64,000 nt of DNA from Palsa-1033 sp963735455 (GCA_963735455.1 CAVTKZ010000002.1:434001-498000), one strand, 5' to 3'. Shown: positions 1 to 8,688, numbered from the stretch's first letter. The notes: a model not told the origin generated them from the letters alone. Numbers and translations are program-made.

Positions 1-1165
1 CCACGGCCACCACGCCCTTGCGCGGGTAGAGCCCGAACATCCGGGCCGGGGCCGTCGAGATCACCTCGACCCAGCGCTCGCGGGTGAGATGGCCGGCCAG
101 CACGCCGCCGTCGTGGAGCAGGTCGACCCGGTCCTCGACGCCGGGCAGGCCGTTGGGGATCTTCCGGAAGTCGCCCACGCCAAGCTCCTTCTGGCCGTGG
201 AAGTCGAACGGGCAATGGTCCGTCGCCACGATCTGGAGGTCGTCCTTGACCAGGCCGGTCCATAGCTCGGCCTGGTGGTCGGCCGTGCGCAGCGGCGGCG
301 AGCACACGAACTTCGCGCCGTTGAAGCCGTCGCCCATGTCGTCGAGCGACAGGAACAGGTACTGCGGGCAGGTCTCGGCGTAGACCCGGCTGCCCCGGTC
401 ACGCGCGGCGCGGACTTCGTTGAGCGCCTCGCGAGCCGACAGGTGGACGATGTACAGCGGCACGCCGGCCGCCTCGGCCAGGCGGATCGTCCGGTTGGTG
501 GCCTCGCCCTCGAAGATCGGGTAGCGGGCCACGCCGTGGTAGTAGGGGTCGGTATGGCCGGCGCGGACCTCGTCCTCGGCCACGACGTCGATCGCCATCC
601 CGTTCTCGGCGTGGATCATGATCAGGCCGCCGTTCAGCGCCGTGCGCTGCATCGCCCGATAGATCTGGCCGTCGTCGCTGTAGAAGACGCCCGGGTAGGC
701 CGTGAACAGCTTGAAGTCCGGCACGCCCTCGGCGACCAGGTTGTCCATCTCCTTGAGCGTCTCGGCGTTGACGTCGCTCATGATCATGTGGAAGCCGTAG
801 TCGATGACCGCGTTGCCCTCGGCCTTGGCGTGCCACGTGTCGAGGCCGTCGCGCAGGGAGCGGCCCCGCGACTGGACGGCGAAATCGACGATCGTGGTCG
901 TCCCGCCAAAGGCCGCCGCCCGGGTGCCGGTCTCGAAGGTGTCCTTGGCGAACGTGCCCCCGAAGGGCAGCTCCATGTGGGTATGGACGTCGATCGCGCC
1001 GGGCAGGACGTAGCGACCGGCGGCGTCGATCGTCTGATCGGCGGCCAGTCCGGCCGCGGCCAGGTCGGCTCCGATCGCCGCGATCGTCTCGCCATCGACG
1101 AGCACGTCGGCCTGCTGTGAGCCGGTCGCCCCGACGATCGTCCCGTTCGTGATCAGCGTGCGCAT
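1..1165 (-). CDS. hydA: Dihydropyrimidinase / D-hydantoinase, C-terminus cut by window edge
   Basis: Amidohydrolase-superfamily enzyme that hydrolyses 5,6-dihydrouracil or hydantoins to N-carbamoyl amino acids, the second step of reductive pyrimidine breakdown. The frame opens at the ATG at 1165, behind a GAGGAG ribosome site, and stays open to base 1, so about 388 residues are visible and the end lies outside. The metal-site residues are present: HTH at residues 61-63, the carboxylatable lysine K152 in DFKLF, H185 in IHAEN, H241 in IVHLSA and D316 in ATDHCP. It lies 11 bp after an LLM oxidoreductase and downstream of a ureidopropionase-like gene on the same strand, so the three probably form one operon. 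Hydantoinase and dihydropyrimidinase activity cannot be told apart by sequence alone. Confidence 0.93.
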   Translation of the reverse strand, partial: MRTLITNGTIVGATGSQQADVLVDGETIAAIGADLAAAGLAADQTIDAAGRYVLPGAIDVHTHMELPFGGTFAKDTFETGTRAAAFGGTTTIVDFAVQSRGRSLRDGLDTWHAKAEGNAVIDYGFHMIMSDVNAETLKEMDNLVAEGVPDFKLFTAYPGVFYSDDGQIYRAMQRTALNGGLIMIHAENGMAIDVVAEDEVRAGHTDPYYHGVARYPIFEGEATNRTIRLAEAAGVPLYIVHLSAREALNEVRAARDRGSRVYAETCPQYLFLSLDDMGDGFNGAKFVCSPPLRTADHQAELWTGLVKDDLQIVATDHCPFDFHGQKELGVGDFRKIPNGLPGVEDRVDLLHDGGVLAGHLTRERWVEVISTAPARMFGLYPRKGVVAV

Positions 1166-1176
1166 GGTGGCTCTCC

Positions 1177-2187
1177 TCAGGCTCGACCCGGCGCGAGGTC
1201 GCGCAGGGCCGGGATGATCTCTCGACCGTAGGTCTCGAGGACCGCTTCCTCGTCGCCGTTCATCAGGTAGATGTTGAACTGGTCGACGCCGGCCGCGGCC
1301 AGCGCACGGAGCTTGGCGATGTGATCGGCAACCGAGCCCAGTACGCAGAACCGGTCGGTGACCTCGTCGCCGACGAAGGTCGCGTTGGACGAGCCCACCT
1401 CGGCGTGGTGGAGGTAGTCATAGCCGGTCCGGTCCTGGACGTAGCCGGTGAGCGCCGCCGGCAGCTCCTCGCGGGGATAGCGGTTCACGAGGTCGACCAC
1501 GTGGTTGCTGACCAGGGCCGGGAACCAGCGCGTCCGCTCGCGGCACTCGGCCAGCCCCCCGAAATGGGCCGGCGCGGCGGCCTGGACCAAAACCGCCGAT
1601 GGCGACCGTCCGGCCGCCGTCGCGGCTGCCCGGACTTGCGAGACGAACCAGGCGATCAGGTCCGGATCGGCGAGCTGGAGGATCACTCCATCGGCGATCC
1701 GGCCGGTCATTTTCAGCGCTTGGGGGCCGTAGCCGGCGATCCACACGGGCAGCTTCCAGGATCCCGTCCAGGGCAGCGTCAGCTCGGTGCCTTCGTACTC
1801 CACCGCCCGGCCCTCGACCAGGTCGCGGATCACGCCGACCGCCTCCTCGAGGGTCGCCAACGTCGTCGGTGGCTTGCCCAGCACCCGCCGGGCGGAGTCG
1901 CCCCGGCCGATGCCCAGGTCCATCCGGCCGCCACTCAGCTCATCAATGGTGGCCAGGGCCGAGGCGGTGACCGACGGCTCCCGGGTGGCCGGATTGGTCA
2001 CGCAGGTCCCCAGCCGGAGCCTGGTCGTGGCCTCGGCCATCAGGGTCAGCAGGGGATACGGCTCGCGCCACAGGACGTGGGAGTCGAACAGCCAGCCGTA
2101 GTCGAAGCCGGCGGCCTCGGCCTGCCGGGTGAGCGCCACGGTGCGCTCGATCGAATGATCCGGCTTGAGGGTGAACCCGAACTGCAT
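1177..2187 (-). CDS. LLM-class (F420/flavin-dependent) oxidoreductase
   Basis: 336-residue luciferase-like TIM-barrel protein. The start at MQFGF (2187) is chosen because the family begins with this short first strand; the frame stays open upstream but that part is low-quality antisense. The body shows the usual LLM landmarks: GFDYGWLFDSHV near residue 30, RLRLGTCVTNP, the substrate-loop region DLGIGRGDSARR, and WIAGYGP. Members of this group commonly use F420 or FMN for hydride transfer or oxygenation. The position between an amidohydrolase and a nitrilase-fold gene suggests a redox role on a cyclic ureide or its ring-opened product. RutA, the uracil oxygenase, is a distant member of the same fold, but nothing here shows Rut chemistry. 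The exact substrate is unknown. Confidence 0.85.
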   Translation of the reverse strand: MQFGFTLKPDHSIERTVALTRQAEAAGFDYGWLFDSHVLWREPYPLLTLMAEATTRLRLGTCVTNPATREPSVTASALATIDELSGGRMDLGIGRGDSARRVLGKPPTTLATLEEAVGVIRDLVEGRAVEYEGTELTLPWTGSWKLPVWIAGYGPQALKMTGRIADGVILQLADPDLIAWFVSQVRAAATAAGRSPSAVLVQAAAPAHFGGLAECRERTRWFPALVSNHVVDLVNRYPREELPAALTGYVQDRTGYDYLHHAEVGSSNATFVGDEVTDRFCVLGSVADHIAKLRALAAAGVDQFNIYLMNGDEEAVLETYGREIIPALRDLAPGRA

Positions 2188-2231
2188 GGGCGCGGCCTCG
2201 AAGGCGGGGCTTGGCTGGACCAGGGGCCGGA

Positions 2232-3083
2232 CTACGGCCGGGTCAGGTCGGCATACGCGTCCGGCCGCCGGTCGCGGAAGAACTGCCAGGTCTGGCGGAC
2301 CTCGGTGATCAGGTCGAGGTCCATGTCCCGGACCAGGAGCTCCTCGTCGTGGGCGCTGCCGACCTCGCCGATGAACTGGCCGCGCGGATTGACGAAGTAG
2401 CTCTGGCCGTAGAAGTCGTCGTCGCCGAGGTCCTTCTCGATCCCCACCCGGTTGATCGTGCCCACGAAGTAGCCGTTGGCGACGGCGTGGCTGACCTGCT
2501 CGATCCGCCACAGGTATTCGGACAGGCCGCGGCTGGTAGCGCTCGGGATCAGCACGATCTCGGCACCGTTCAGGCCCAGCGCCCGGGCACCCTCCGGGAA
2601 GTGCCGGTCATAGCAGATGTAGACCCCGACCTTGCCCACGGCCGTCTCGAAGACCGGGTAGCCCAGGTTGCCGGGCCGGAAGTAGAACTTCTCCCAGAAG
2701 CCCTTCACGTGGGGGATGTGGGTCTTGCGGTACTTGCCCAGGTAGCGGCCGTCGGCGTCGATCACGGCAGCCGTGTTGTAGTAGATCCCCGACGCCTGCT
2801 CGTCCTCCTCGTACATCGGCACGACCAGGACCATCCCGGTCTGCTTGGCCAGGTCCTGCATCCGCTTCGTCGTCGGGCCGTCCGGGATCAGCTCGGTGTA
2901 CGAGTAGTACTGGGCGTCCTGGACCTGGCAGAAATACGGTCCGTAGAACAGTTCCTGGAAGAGCATCACCCCGGCGCCCTGCTTGGAGGCCTCGTGGGCG
3001 GCCGCCTCGTGCTTCTGGATCATCGATTCCTTGTCGCCGGTCCAGGTCGCCTGGAGGAGGGCACCGCGCACGATTCGAGGCAT
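2232..3083 (-). CDS. Beta-ureidopropionase / N-carbamoyl amino acid amidohydrolase (nitrilase superfamily)
   Basis: 283-residue carbon-nitrogen hydrolase. The catalytic Glu-Lys-Cys triad is visible as E44 in FQELFYGPYF, K120 in YRKTHIP and C157 in YICYDRHFPE. It removes the carbamoyl group from N-carbamoyl-beta-alanine or similar compounds, releasing CO2, ammonia and an amino acid, the step after dihydropyrimidinase. The ATG at 3083 is preceded by AAAGGAG. It is the first gene of the minus-strand set ureidopropionase, LLM, dihydropyrimidinase. The aminotransferase encoded divergently at 3942 could use the beta-amino acid released. Preference for beta-alanine versus other N-carbamoyl amino acids cannot be read from the sequence. 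Confidence 0.9.
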   Translation of the reverse strand: MPRIVRGALLQATWTGDKESMIQKHEAAAHEASKQGAGVMLFQELFYGPYFCQVQDAQYYSYTELIPDGPTTKRMQDLAKQTGMVLVVPMYEEDEQASGIYYNTAAVIDADGRYLGKYRKTHIPHVKGFWEKFYFRPGNLGYPVFETAVGKVGVYICYDRHFPEGARALGLNGAEIVLIPSATSRGLSEYLWRIEQVSHAVANGYFVGTINRVGIEKDLGDDDFYGQSYFVNPRGQFIGEVGSAHDEELLVRDMDLDLITEVRQTWQFFRDRRPDAYADLTRP

Positions 3084-3123
3084 TCGTTTCTCCTTTGCCG
3101 ACCCGGTCGGCAGCTTCGACTGG

Positions 3124-3807
3124 CTACGGCAGCCGGGTCAGGGCCTTCTTGAGCAGGTCGATTGTGTCCTGTTCTGCCTTCGGGTCGTCGAAGGCGATGA
3201 GCTGGAGCTCGAGCTCGATGTCGCCCTTGATCGTATACACGGTGCCCGCGGCACCGACGAACGCATCATCGCCCAGCCCGGGCACCGTCTGGAGGGAGAT
3301 CCCGAGATCGCTGTCCGGCTCACTGCTATCGGCCGGCGACCCGGCCGGCGATCCGGCAGCCGTCGAAGGAGTCAATCCGGCGCCGGAATCGGCCGGCGCG
3401 GCGCTCGGCTCGGGGCTGCCCTGGAGCAGTTCGAGGAACTGCCGGGTCGAGGCAAAGTCGGCGGCTCCGCCGGGCGACTTGATCGTGAGGTTGACGCTGT
3501 CGCCGATCGGGTCGCCCGGCGCGGTCAGCGTCCACGAGCAGCCCGAGTCGCTGCTGCTCTCATGGGCCGGCTCGGGACTGCCCGAGACATTGCCGCCCCC
3601 GATGGCGGCCTCGAGCTCGGAGGTCGTCAGCAAGGAGCACGGATCAGCGTTGAAGACGGGTCCTGCCGGGGGGCCGCCGCCGGGCAGGGAGACGCCGCCG
3701 CAGCCCGCCACGAGGCCGCTCGCGAACCCGCCGGCGACGAAGATCGCCAGGAGCCGCCCGGGCCGACGCCCGACGCCCGACGCCCGGTTCGTTCGAGGCT
3801 CGTCCAT
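3124..3807 (-). CDS. Putative secreted lipoprotein, DUF3558-like
   Basis: 227 residues if started at the ATG at 3807. That start gives a basic N-terminus, a hydrophobic stretch and a lipobox ending LVAGC, followed by a Gly/Pro-rich linker. The mature part begins with DPCSLLTTSELEAAIG, which resembles DUF3558-type extracellular lipoproteins, and contains a second Cys in GCSWTL. A Ser/Pro/Ala-rich low-complexity stretch (around residues 130-165) interrupts the domain. The start is supported by TATCAT on the minus strand at 3821-3816, eight bases before the ATG, as in other apparently leaderless genes here. A 7-bp direct repeat (GACGCCC, three copies) lies in the 5' coding part. Function unknown. 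Confidence 0.7.
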   Translation of the reverse strand: MDEPRTNRASGVGRRPGRLLAIFVAGGFASGLVAGCGGVSLPGGGPPAGPVFNADPCSLLTTSELEAAIGGGNVSGSPEPAHESSSDSGCSWTLTAPGDPIGDSVNLTIKSPGGAADFASTRQFLELLQGSPEPSAAPADSGAGLTPSTAAGSPAGSPADSSEPDSDLGISLQTVPGLGDDAFVGAAGTVYTIKGDIELELQLIAFDDPKAEQDTIDLLKKALTRLP

Positions 3808-3941
3808 GTCGGGCGATGATACGAGTCCAGCGAGCAGCGTCCCCCAGCCCCCGGGTCGGCGGCCAGGCCCCGATGCCGGGGCCGCTCGGTATAGTTGATC
3901 GACAACTTCGAACACCAGCAGCCTGATTCCGAGGTTCACCG

Positions 3942-5276
3942 ATGGGTATCGCGACCGCACCCGGCATGACCGCCGAGGAGATCGTCCGACTTTCCCGCAA
4001 GCACACCCTCTTCTCGTGGTCCACCCAGGGCGCCCTCGATCCGATCGCGATCGACCACGCCGAAGGGGTCTGGCTGTACACGCCCGACGGGACCAGGATC
4101 CTCGACTTCAACAGCCAGCTGATGTCGGTCAACATCGGCCATGGCGATCGGCGGGTGATCGACGCGATCACGGCCCAGGCGCTCAAGCTCCAGTACGTCC
4201 AGCCGGCCTTCGCGACCGAGCCCCGGGCGCGCCTGGGCGAGAAGCTGGCCGAGATCCTGCCCGGTGATATGGACAAGGTCTTCTTCACCCTGGGCGGGGC
4301 CGAGGCGATCGAGAACGCGATCAAGATCGCCCGCCATGTGACCGGCCGGACCAAGATCCTGGCCCGCTACCGGAGCTACCACGGCGCCACGCTGGGGGCG
4401 ATGACCCTCACCGGTGACCCGCGCCGCTGGCCGAACGAGCCGGGCATCGTCGGCGTCGTCCGCTACCCCGATACCCACCGCTGGGGCGAGAAGGAGCCTC
4501 GCCCCGCCGCCGAGGCGCTGCAGGGCCTCGAGGACGTGATCCGCTACGAGGGCGCCCACACGATCGCGGCGATCTTCCTGGAGACGATCGTGGGCACCAA
4601 CGGGATCCTGATCCCGCCCGACGGCTACATCCAGGGCGTCCGCGAGATCTGCACCCGGAACAACATCCTGATGGTCGCCGACGAGGTGATGGCCGGCTTC
4701 GGACGGACCGGGCGCTGGTTCGCGATCGACCACTGGGACACCGTGCCCGACCTGATGACGATGGCCAAGGGCCTGACCAGCAGCTACCTGCCCCTGGGCG
4801 CCGTCGCGATGCGTCACGGCATCGCCGAGCACTTCGAGAAGAACTACTACTACGGCGGCCTGACCTACAGCAGCCACCCGGTCAGCCTCGCCGCGGCCCT
4901 GGCCACGATCTCGGTCTACGAAGAGGATGGCCTGCTCGACCGGACCACTCGGATGGGCGCCGTGCTGCGCAAGCACCACGAGGCCCTCCAGGCCAAGCAC
5001 CCCAGCGTCGGCTCGATCCGCAACCTGGGCCTGTTCGGGATCCTCGACCTCGTTCGCAGCCGCCAGCCGTACGTGCCGTTGACCGCATTCAATGCCACTT
5101 CCGACGAGATGAAGGCCGTCGCCGGCTACCTCCGGGCGCATCACCTGTACACGATGGTCGCCAACAACTCGATCCATACCAACCCGCCGCTGTGCATCAG
5201 CGAGGACGAGCTGGCCGAGGGCTTCGCGATCATCGACGGCGCCCTCGACATCGCCGACCAGGCCTTCCAGGCCTAG
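3942..5276 (+). CDS. Class III (omega) aminotransferase, beta-alanine:pyruvate type
   Basis: 444-residue PLP-dependent fold-type I aminotransferase. Seen: YRSYHGAT, ETIVGTNGILIPPDGY, the cofactor-binding DEVMAGFGRTG, and the Schiff-base lysine in TMAKGLTSSYLPLGA. It is divergent from the ureidopropionase/dihydropyrimidinase operon, so the best guess is transamination of beta-alanine or 3-aminoisobutyrate to the semialdehyde. Taurine or other omega-amino acids are also possible. A TATAGT box at 3891-3896 may serve as -10, giving a leader of about 40 nt. The next gene, an ABC ATPase, follows after 4 bp, so an aminotransferase, ATPase and peptidase operon is likely. Confidence 0.88.
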   Translation: MGIATAPGMTAEEIVRLSRKHTLFSWSTQGALDPIAIDHAEGVWLYTPDGTRILDFNSQLMSVNIGHGDRRVIDAITAQALKLQYVQPAFATEPRARLGEKLAEILPGDMDKVFFTLGGAEAIENAIKIARHVTGRTKILARYRSYHGATLGAMTLTGDPRRWPNEPGIVGVVRYPDTHRWGEKEPRPAAEALQGLEDVIRYEGAHTIAAIFLETIVGTNGILIPPDGYIQGVREICTRNNILMVADEVMAGFGRTGRWFAIDHWDTVPDLMTMAKGLTSSYLPLGAVAMRHGIAEHFEKNYYYGGLTYSSHPVSLAAALATISVYEEDGLLDRTTRMGAVLRKHHEALQAKHPSVGSIRNLGLFGILDLVRSRQPYVPLTAFNATSDEMKAVAGYLRAHHLYTMVANNSIHTNPPLCISEDELAEGFAIIDGALDIADQAFQA

Positions 5277-5280
5277 CCGG

Positions 5281-6096
5281 GTGACAGCGGCCGGGCCCAA
5301 CCCGGCCATCTCGGCCCGGGGGATCACGAAGGTCTTTGACCCTGGCCCGGAGCAGGTCTCCGCCCTCGAGGCGATCGACCTGGTCGTCGGGGCGGGCGAG
5401 TTCGTGAGCCTGATCGGGCCCTCGGGCTGCGGCAAGTCGACCTTCCTGCGGATCGTTGCCGACCTCGTGGACCCGACCGCCGGCCTGATCGAGGTGAACG
5501 GCAAGCCGTCCTCGCAGGCCCGCCTCGACCGCGACTACGGGATGGTCTTCCAGGCGCCGGTCCTGATGGACTGGCGCACGGTTGCCCGGAATGTCGAGCT
5601 GCCCCTCGAGGTCATGGGCATGCCGTCCGCCGAGCGTGCCCGCCGCTCCGCCGAGCTCCTGCGCCTGGTCGAGCTCGACGGCTTCGGCGGCCGCCATCCG
5701 TGGCAGCTCTCGGGTGGCATGGCCCAGCGCGTCGCGATCGCCCGGGCGCTCGCCCCAAACCCGGGCCTGCTGCTGATGGACGAGCCCTTCGGAGCGCTTG
5801 ATGAGATGACCCGCGAGCGGCTCAACCAGGAGCTGGCCGGGATCTGGACCCGCACCGGCACGACCGTGCTCTTCGTCACCCACTCGATCCCCGAGGCTGT
5901 CTTCCTTTCGACCCGGGTCCTGGTGATGAGCGCCCGGCCGGGTCGCATCGAGCAGGCGATCGAGATCGACCTGCCCCAGCCGCGGAGCCCCGCGACCCGC
6001 GAATCGGCCCGTTTCTTTGCCCTGGTGACCGAGGTCCGGGCAGCCCTGCAGGGCAGCGGGACGGCGCTCGGCAGCCATCCCGTACCATCGGCCTGA
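5281..6096 (+). CDS. ABC transporter ATP-binding protein, NitT/TauT/ThiZ-like
   Basis: 271 residues with a GTG start 4 bp after the aminotransferase. Complete ATPase: Walker A GPSGCGKST, Q-loop VFQAP, signature LSGGMAQR, Walker B LLLMDEPFGALDE and H-loop VTHSIPEA. It resembles SsuB/TauB/ThiZ-type subunits that pair with one permease and one NMT1/THI5-like binding protein. No permease or binding protein is adjacent. The only matching pair in the window, thiX/thiY at 59-61 kb, has no ATPase, so this subunit may energise that system, a pyrimidine-related system left of the window, or both. Its stop shares one base with the next ATG (TGATG). Confidence 0.9.
   Translation: MTAAGPNPAISARGITKVFDPGPEQVSALEAIDLVVGAGEFVSLIGPSGCGKSTFLRIVADLVDPTAGLIEVNGKPSSQARLDRDYGMVFQAPVLMDWRTVARNVELPLEVMGMPSAERARRSAELLRLVELDGFGGRHPWQLSGGMAQRVAIARALAPNPGLLLMDEPFGALDEMTRERLNQELAGIWTRTGTTVLFVTHSIPEAVFLSTRVLVMSARPGRIEQAIEIDLPQPRSPATRESARFFALVTEVRAALQGSGTALGSHPVPSA
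6083..6088 (+). promoter_or_regulatory. TANNNT -10 box of a possible leaderless promoter
   Basis: TACCAT, 7 nt before the ATG of the M29 peptidase, inside the end of the ABC ATPase gene. The same spacing recurs at many starts in this window. Being inside a tight gene overlap, it could be an internal promoter or chance. Confidence 0.35.
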
Positions 6097-7307
6097 TGGA
6101 CCTGATCGACCGCTACGCGGAGTTCGTGGTGAAGGTCGGGGTCAACGTCCAGCCCGGCCAGGACGTCTTCGTGAGCGCCCAGCCGGAGCATCTTGACCTG
6201 GCCCGGGCGGTGACCGAGCAGGCCTACCTTGCCGGGGCCCGGCGCGTCGTCGTCGAGTATTTCGACCCGCACGTCCGAGGCTCCGCCATCCGCCATGCGC
6301 CGGACGATGGGCTCGGGACGCACTACCCGTACGAGCTCGACAAGCTCCGGATGTGGCGCGAGCGAGGCGTTGCGCTGATCGCCCTGACCGGCGACGCCGA
6401 GCCCCACCTGTACGCCGAGCTGGACCCGGCCCGGATTGCCGCGCTGCCGTCCAAGGCACTGCGGGCCGAGTACAGCGAGCTGCTGCCCCACATTCCCTGG
6501 ACGGTGGTCGCCGCGCCCAACCCGGGCTGGGCACGACAGGTCTTCGGCGAGCCCGACATGGAACGCCTGTGGGCGGCCGTGGCCGTCGCGACCCGCCTCG
6601 ACGAGGCCGACCCGATCGCCGCCTGGCATGCCCACCTGGCGAAGCTCAAGGCTCGGACGAAGGCGCTGTCGGCGGCCGGGTTGGACTCGATCCGCTATCA
6701 CGGCGGCGGCACGGACCTGACCGTCGGCCTGATCCCGGGCGCCGCCTGGCTGGGTGGCTCAGCCACGACGGCGGCGGGCGTCGAGTTCCTGCCCAATATC
6801 CCGACCGAGGAGGTGTTCACCTCGCCCGACTGGCGACGGGCCGAGGGCGTCGTCCGGACGACCGCGCCGCTGCCCTTGTCGTCGACCCTCGTCACCGGCC
6901 TCCGGCTGCGCTTCGAAGCCGGCCGGATCGTCGATGTCGCTGCCGACGAGCAGGCCGGCGTCGTCCAGGCCCTCCTGGAATCCGACGAACGAGCGCGCTA
7001 CCTGGGCGAGGTCGCCCTCGTCGATGGCGGATCCCGGGTCCGCCAGGCTGGGATCGTCTTCCACGACACGCTCTACGACGAGAACGTCGCCTGCCACATC
7101 GCCTTCGGGACCGGCTTCGTCGAGGTGCGTCCGGGCCTGGCCGACCTGACGCCCGAAGGCCGGATCGCGGCAGGGCTCAACGTCGCCCGATCGCACACCG
7201 ACATCACGATCGGCGGACCGGCGGTTGACGTCGACGGGATCCTGGCCGGCGGCCGGGTCGTGCCGATCATCCGGGGCGATGCCTGGGTCTTTCCCGACTC
7301 GGTCTAG
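6096..7307 (+). CDS. M29-family (thermophilic) metal-dependent aminopeptidase
   Basis: 403 residues, close to the usual ~410 of aminopeptidase T/AmpS. N-terminal start DLIDRYAEFVVKVGVNVQPGQ is typical. The metal site of this clan is visible: NIPTEEVFTSPD (Glu), then FHDTLYDENVACHIAFG (His and Tyr) and NVARSHTDITIGG (His-x-Asp). It removes N-terminal amino acids from short peptides in the cytoplasm. It overlaps the ABC ATPase stop by one base and is the last gene of the aminotransferase operon. Whether it works on peptides only or on an amide from the pyrimidine/hydantoin route is not known. No terminator hairpin is obvious after the TAG. Confidence 0.88.
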   Translation: MDLIDRYAEFVVKVGVNVQPGQDVFVSAQPEHLDLARAVTEQAYLAGARRVVVEYFDPHVRGSAIRHAPDDGLGTHYPYELDKLRMWRERGVALIALTGDAEPHLYAELDPARIAALPSKALRAEYSELLPHIPWTVVAAPNPGWARQVFGEPDMERLWAAVAVATRLDEADPIAAWHAHLAKLKARTKALSAAGLDSIRYHGGGTDLTVGLIPGAAWLGGSATTAAGVEFLPNIPTEEVFTSPDWRRAEGVVRTTAPLPLSSTLVTGLRLRFEAGRIVDVAADEQAGVVQALLESDERARYLGEVALVDGGSRVRQAGIVFHDTLYDENVACHIAFGTGFVEVRPGLADLTPEGRIAAGLNVARSHTDITIGGPAVDVDGILAGGRVVPIIRGDAWVFPDSV

Positions 7308-7487
7308 ACACGGACCGCGGGCTCTTGGGCGTGCTTCGCCGCCCCGGACCCCCGAGGCAAAGCGATCGACGCTTCGTCTCGTGCCGGGCTGATTCGTCCG
7401 GCGCTGCGGACTCATGACCCGTACCTGTGCGCTACGACGCTTCGTGACTCTGGCCAGGAGCGAAGCGGTCCAAAGGCCCGCGGCCGG

Positions 7488-7905
7488 TCAGGCTGAGTCT
7501 TGCTTTCGCGGAGGCAGTGGGCACGCGACTGGCAGCCCCAAGAGCCGACCGATGTGGCGGCGGTGAGCCGCTACCTGGCGATAGACCGGCTCCAACACGA
7601 TGTGGCCGAGACGGTTGTCGAGAGCAATGGCGAGGATTCGCCATCGCGGTACCAATCGGCCTGCCGCCAGAACTGCGCGGGCGCCAGTCAGAACCAGGTC
7701 GTCGGAGCGGACGAAGTGCAGGGAGGCGGCTAGTGGTCGGCCCCGGACAAGCCGCTCGACCCGAGTGTCCGTAACGGCGTCGAGGGCCACGAGGCCGAGG
7801 CGTGGCGGCGCAGCTCTCGTCGCCAGCCAGGCTGCCGTCGCCAGGCGAGATTCCGCAGTCCTGATCGTAGAGCAGCGTACCTGTTCGGTCAGTCTCGATC
7901 GTCAT
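7488..7905 (-). pseudogene. DCC-family (DUF393) thiol-disulfide oxidoreductase-like gene, frameshifted
   Basis: Starts MTIETDRTGTLLYDQDCGI from the ATG at 7905, matching the YDGDCGFC N-terminus of DUF393 proteins. The frame is lost exactly after DCGI. Reading one base later restores SRLATAAWLATRAAPPRL, continuing through ALDAVTDTRVERLVRG to the family-like tail EPVYRQVAAHRRHIGRLL, ending at 7488. The break falls on the expected second Cys of the CxxC motif: loss of two bases (GC) from ATC TGC CGC would explain it and would also restore DCGICR. With one Cys and a shifted frame the product as read is non-functional. Decay or a sequence error are both possible. The flanks 7308-7487 and 7906-8001 show nothing else convincing. 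Confidence 0.65.
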
Positions 7906-8001
7906 CCGGGTCAGTCCGGAACACTCAGGCCGGGCCGATGCCAGGTGCCAGGCGGCACTTCCACTTCGGGCGGCATACCAGTGCTCGGGGATCCTGAATT
8001 C

Positions 8002-8670
8002 CTAGCGGCCGGTCCCGAACTGGCGGTCGCCGGCATCGCCCAGGCCGGGCATGATGTAGCCCTTCTCGTTCAGGCCGCGATCGAGCGCCGCGCAGTAGAT
8101 CTCGACATCAGGGTGGGCCGCGCTCAGCGCGGCGACGCCTTCCGGCGCCGCGATCAGGTTGATCAGCTTGATCCGGACGGCGCCCCAGCGCTTGAGGACC
8201 TCGATCGCCGCCGTCGCTGAGCCACCGGTGGCCAGCATCGGATCGAGGATCAGGCACAGGTCGACGGTCGCCGAGTCGGGCAGCTTGTTGTAGTACTCGA
8301 CCGGCCGGAGCGTCCGCTCGTCGCGGAACAGGCCGAGGTGCCAGACCTGAGCGGTGGGCATCAGCTCGAGCATCGCGTCGACCATGCCCAGGCCGGCGCG
8401 CAGGATCGGGACCAGGCCGATCCGGTCGGCGAGCTCGCCCGCGACCATCGGCTCGAGCGGCGTCTCGATCTCGATCGGGCGCACGGCGATGTCGGCCAGG
8501 GCCTCGTAGCCGAGCAGCCAGGACAGCTCCCGGACGACCTCTCGGAACTTCTTGGGCTCGGTCACCGTGCTGCGCAGGATCGCCAGCTTGTGGAGGATCG
8601 CCGGGTGGCTGGAGACGTGCAGGCTGGGCCAGGCTGTCGGGCTCGCCTCAGGGTTCGACACGCTTGGCAT
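8002..8670 (-). CDS. upp: Uracil phosphoribosyltransferase
   Basis: 222 residues, slightly longer than the usual ~210. Converts uracil and PRPP to UMP in pyrimidine salvage. The PRPP loop is clear in LCLILDPMLATGGSA, and the C-terminal uracil-binding part in GYIMPGLGDAGDRQFGT. Other family marks are SSHPAILHKLAILR near the N-terminus, VPILRAGLGM, and RDERTLRPVEYYNKLP. The start at 8670 (MPSVSNPEA) is the first in-frame ATG before the conserved region. It is divergent from the asparaginase with only 30 bp between starts. It stands close to the pyrimidine-catabolic cluster but in a separate transcription unit. Confidence 0.95.
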   Translation of the reverse strand: MPSVSNPEASPTAWPSLHVSSHPAILHKLAILRSTVTEPKKFREVVRELSWLLGYEALADIAVRPIEIETPLEPMVAGELADRIGLVPILRAGLGMVDAMLELMPTAQVWHLGLFRDERTLRPVEYYNKLPDSATVDLCLILDPMLATGGSATAAIEVLKRWGAVRIKLINLIAAPEGVAALSAAHPDVEIYCAALDRGLNEKGYIMPGLGDAGDRQFGTGR

Positions 8671-8688
8671 CCTAGCATCGCCGCGGGG

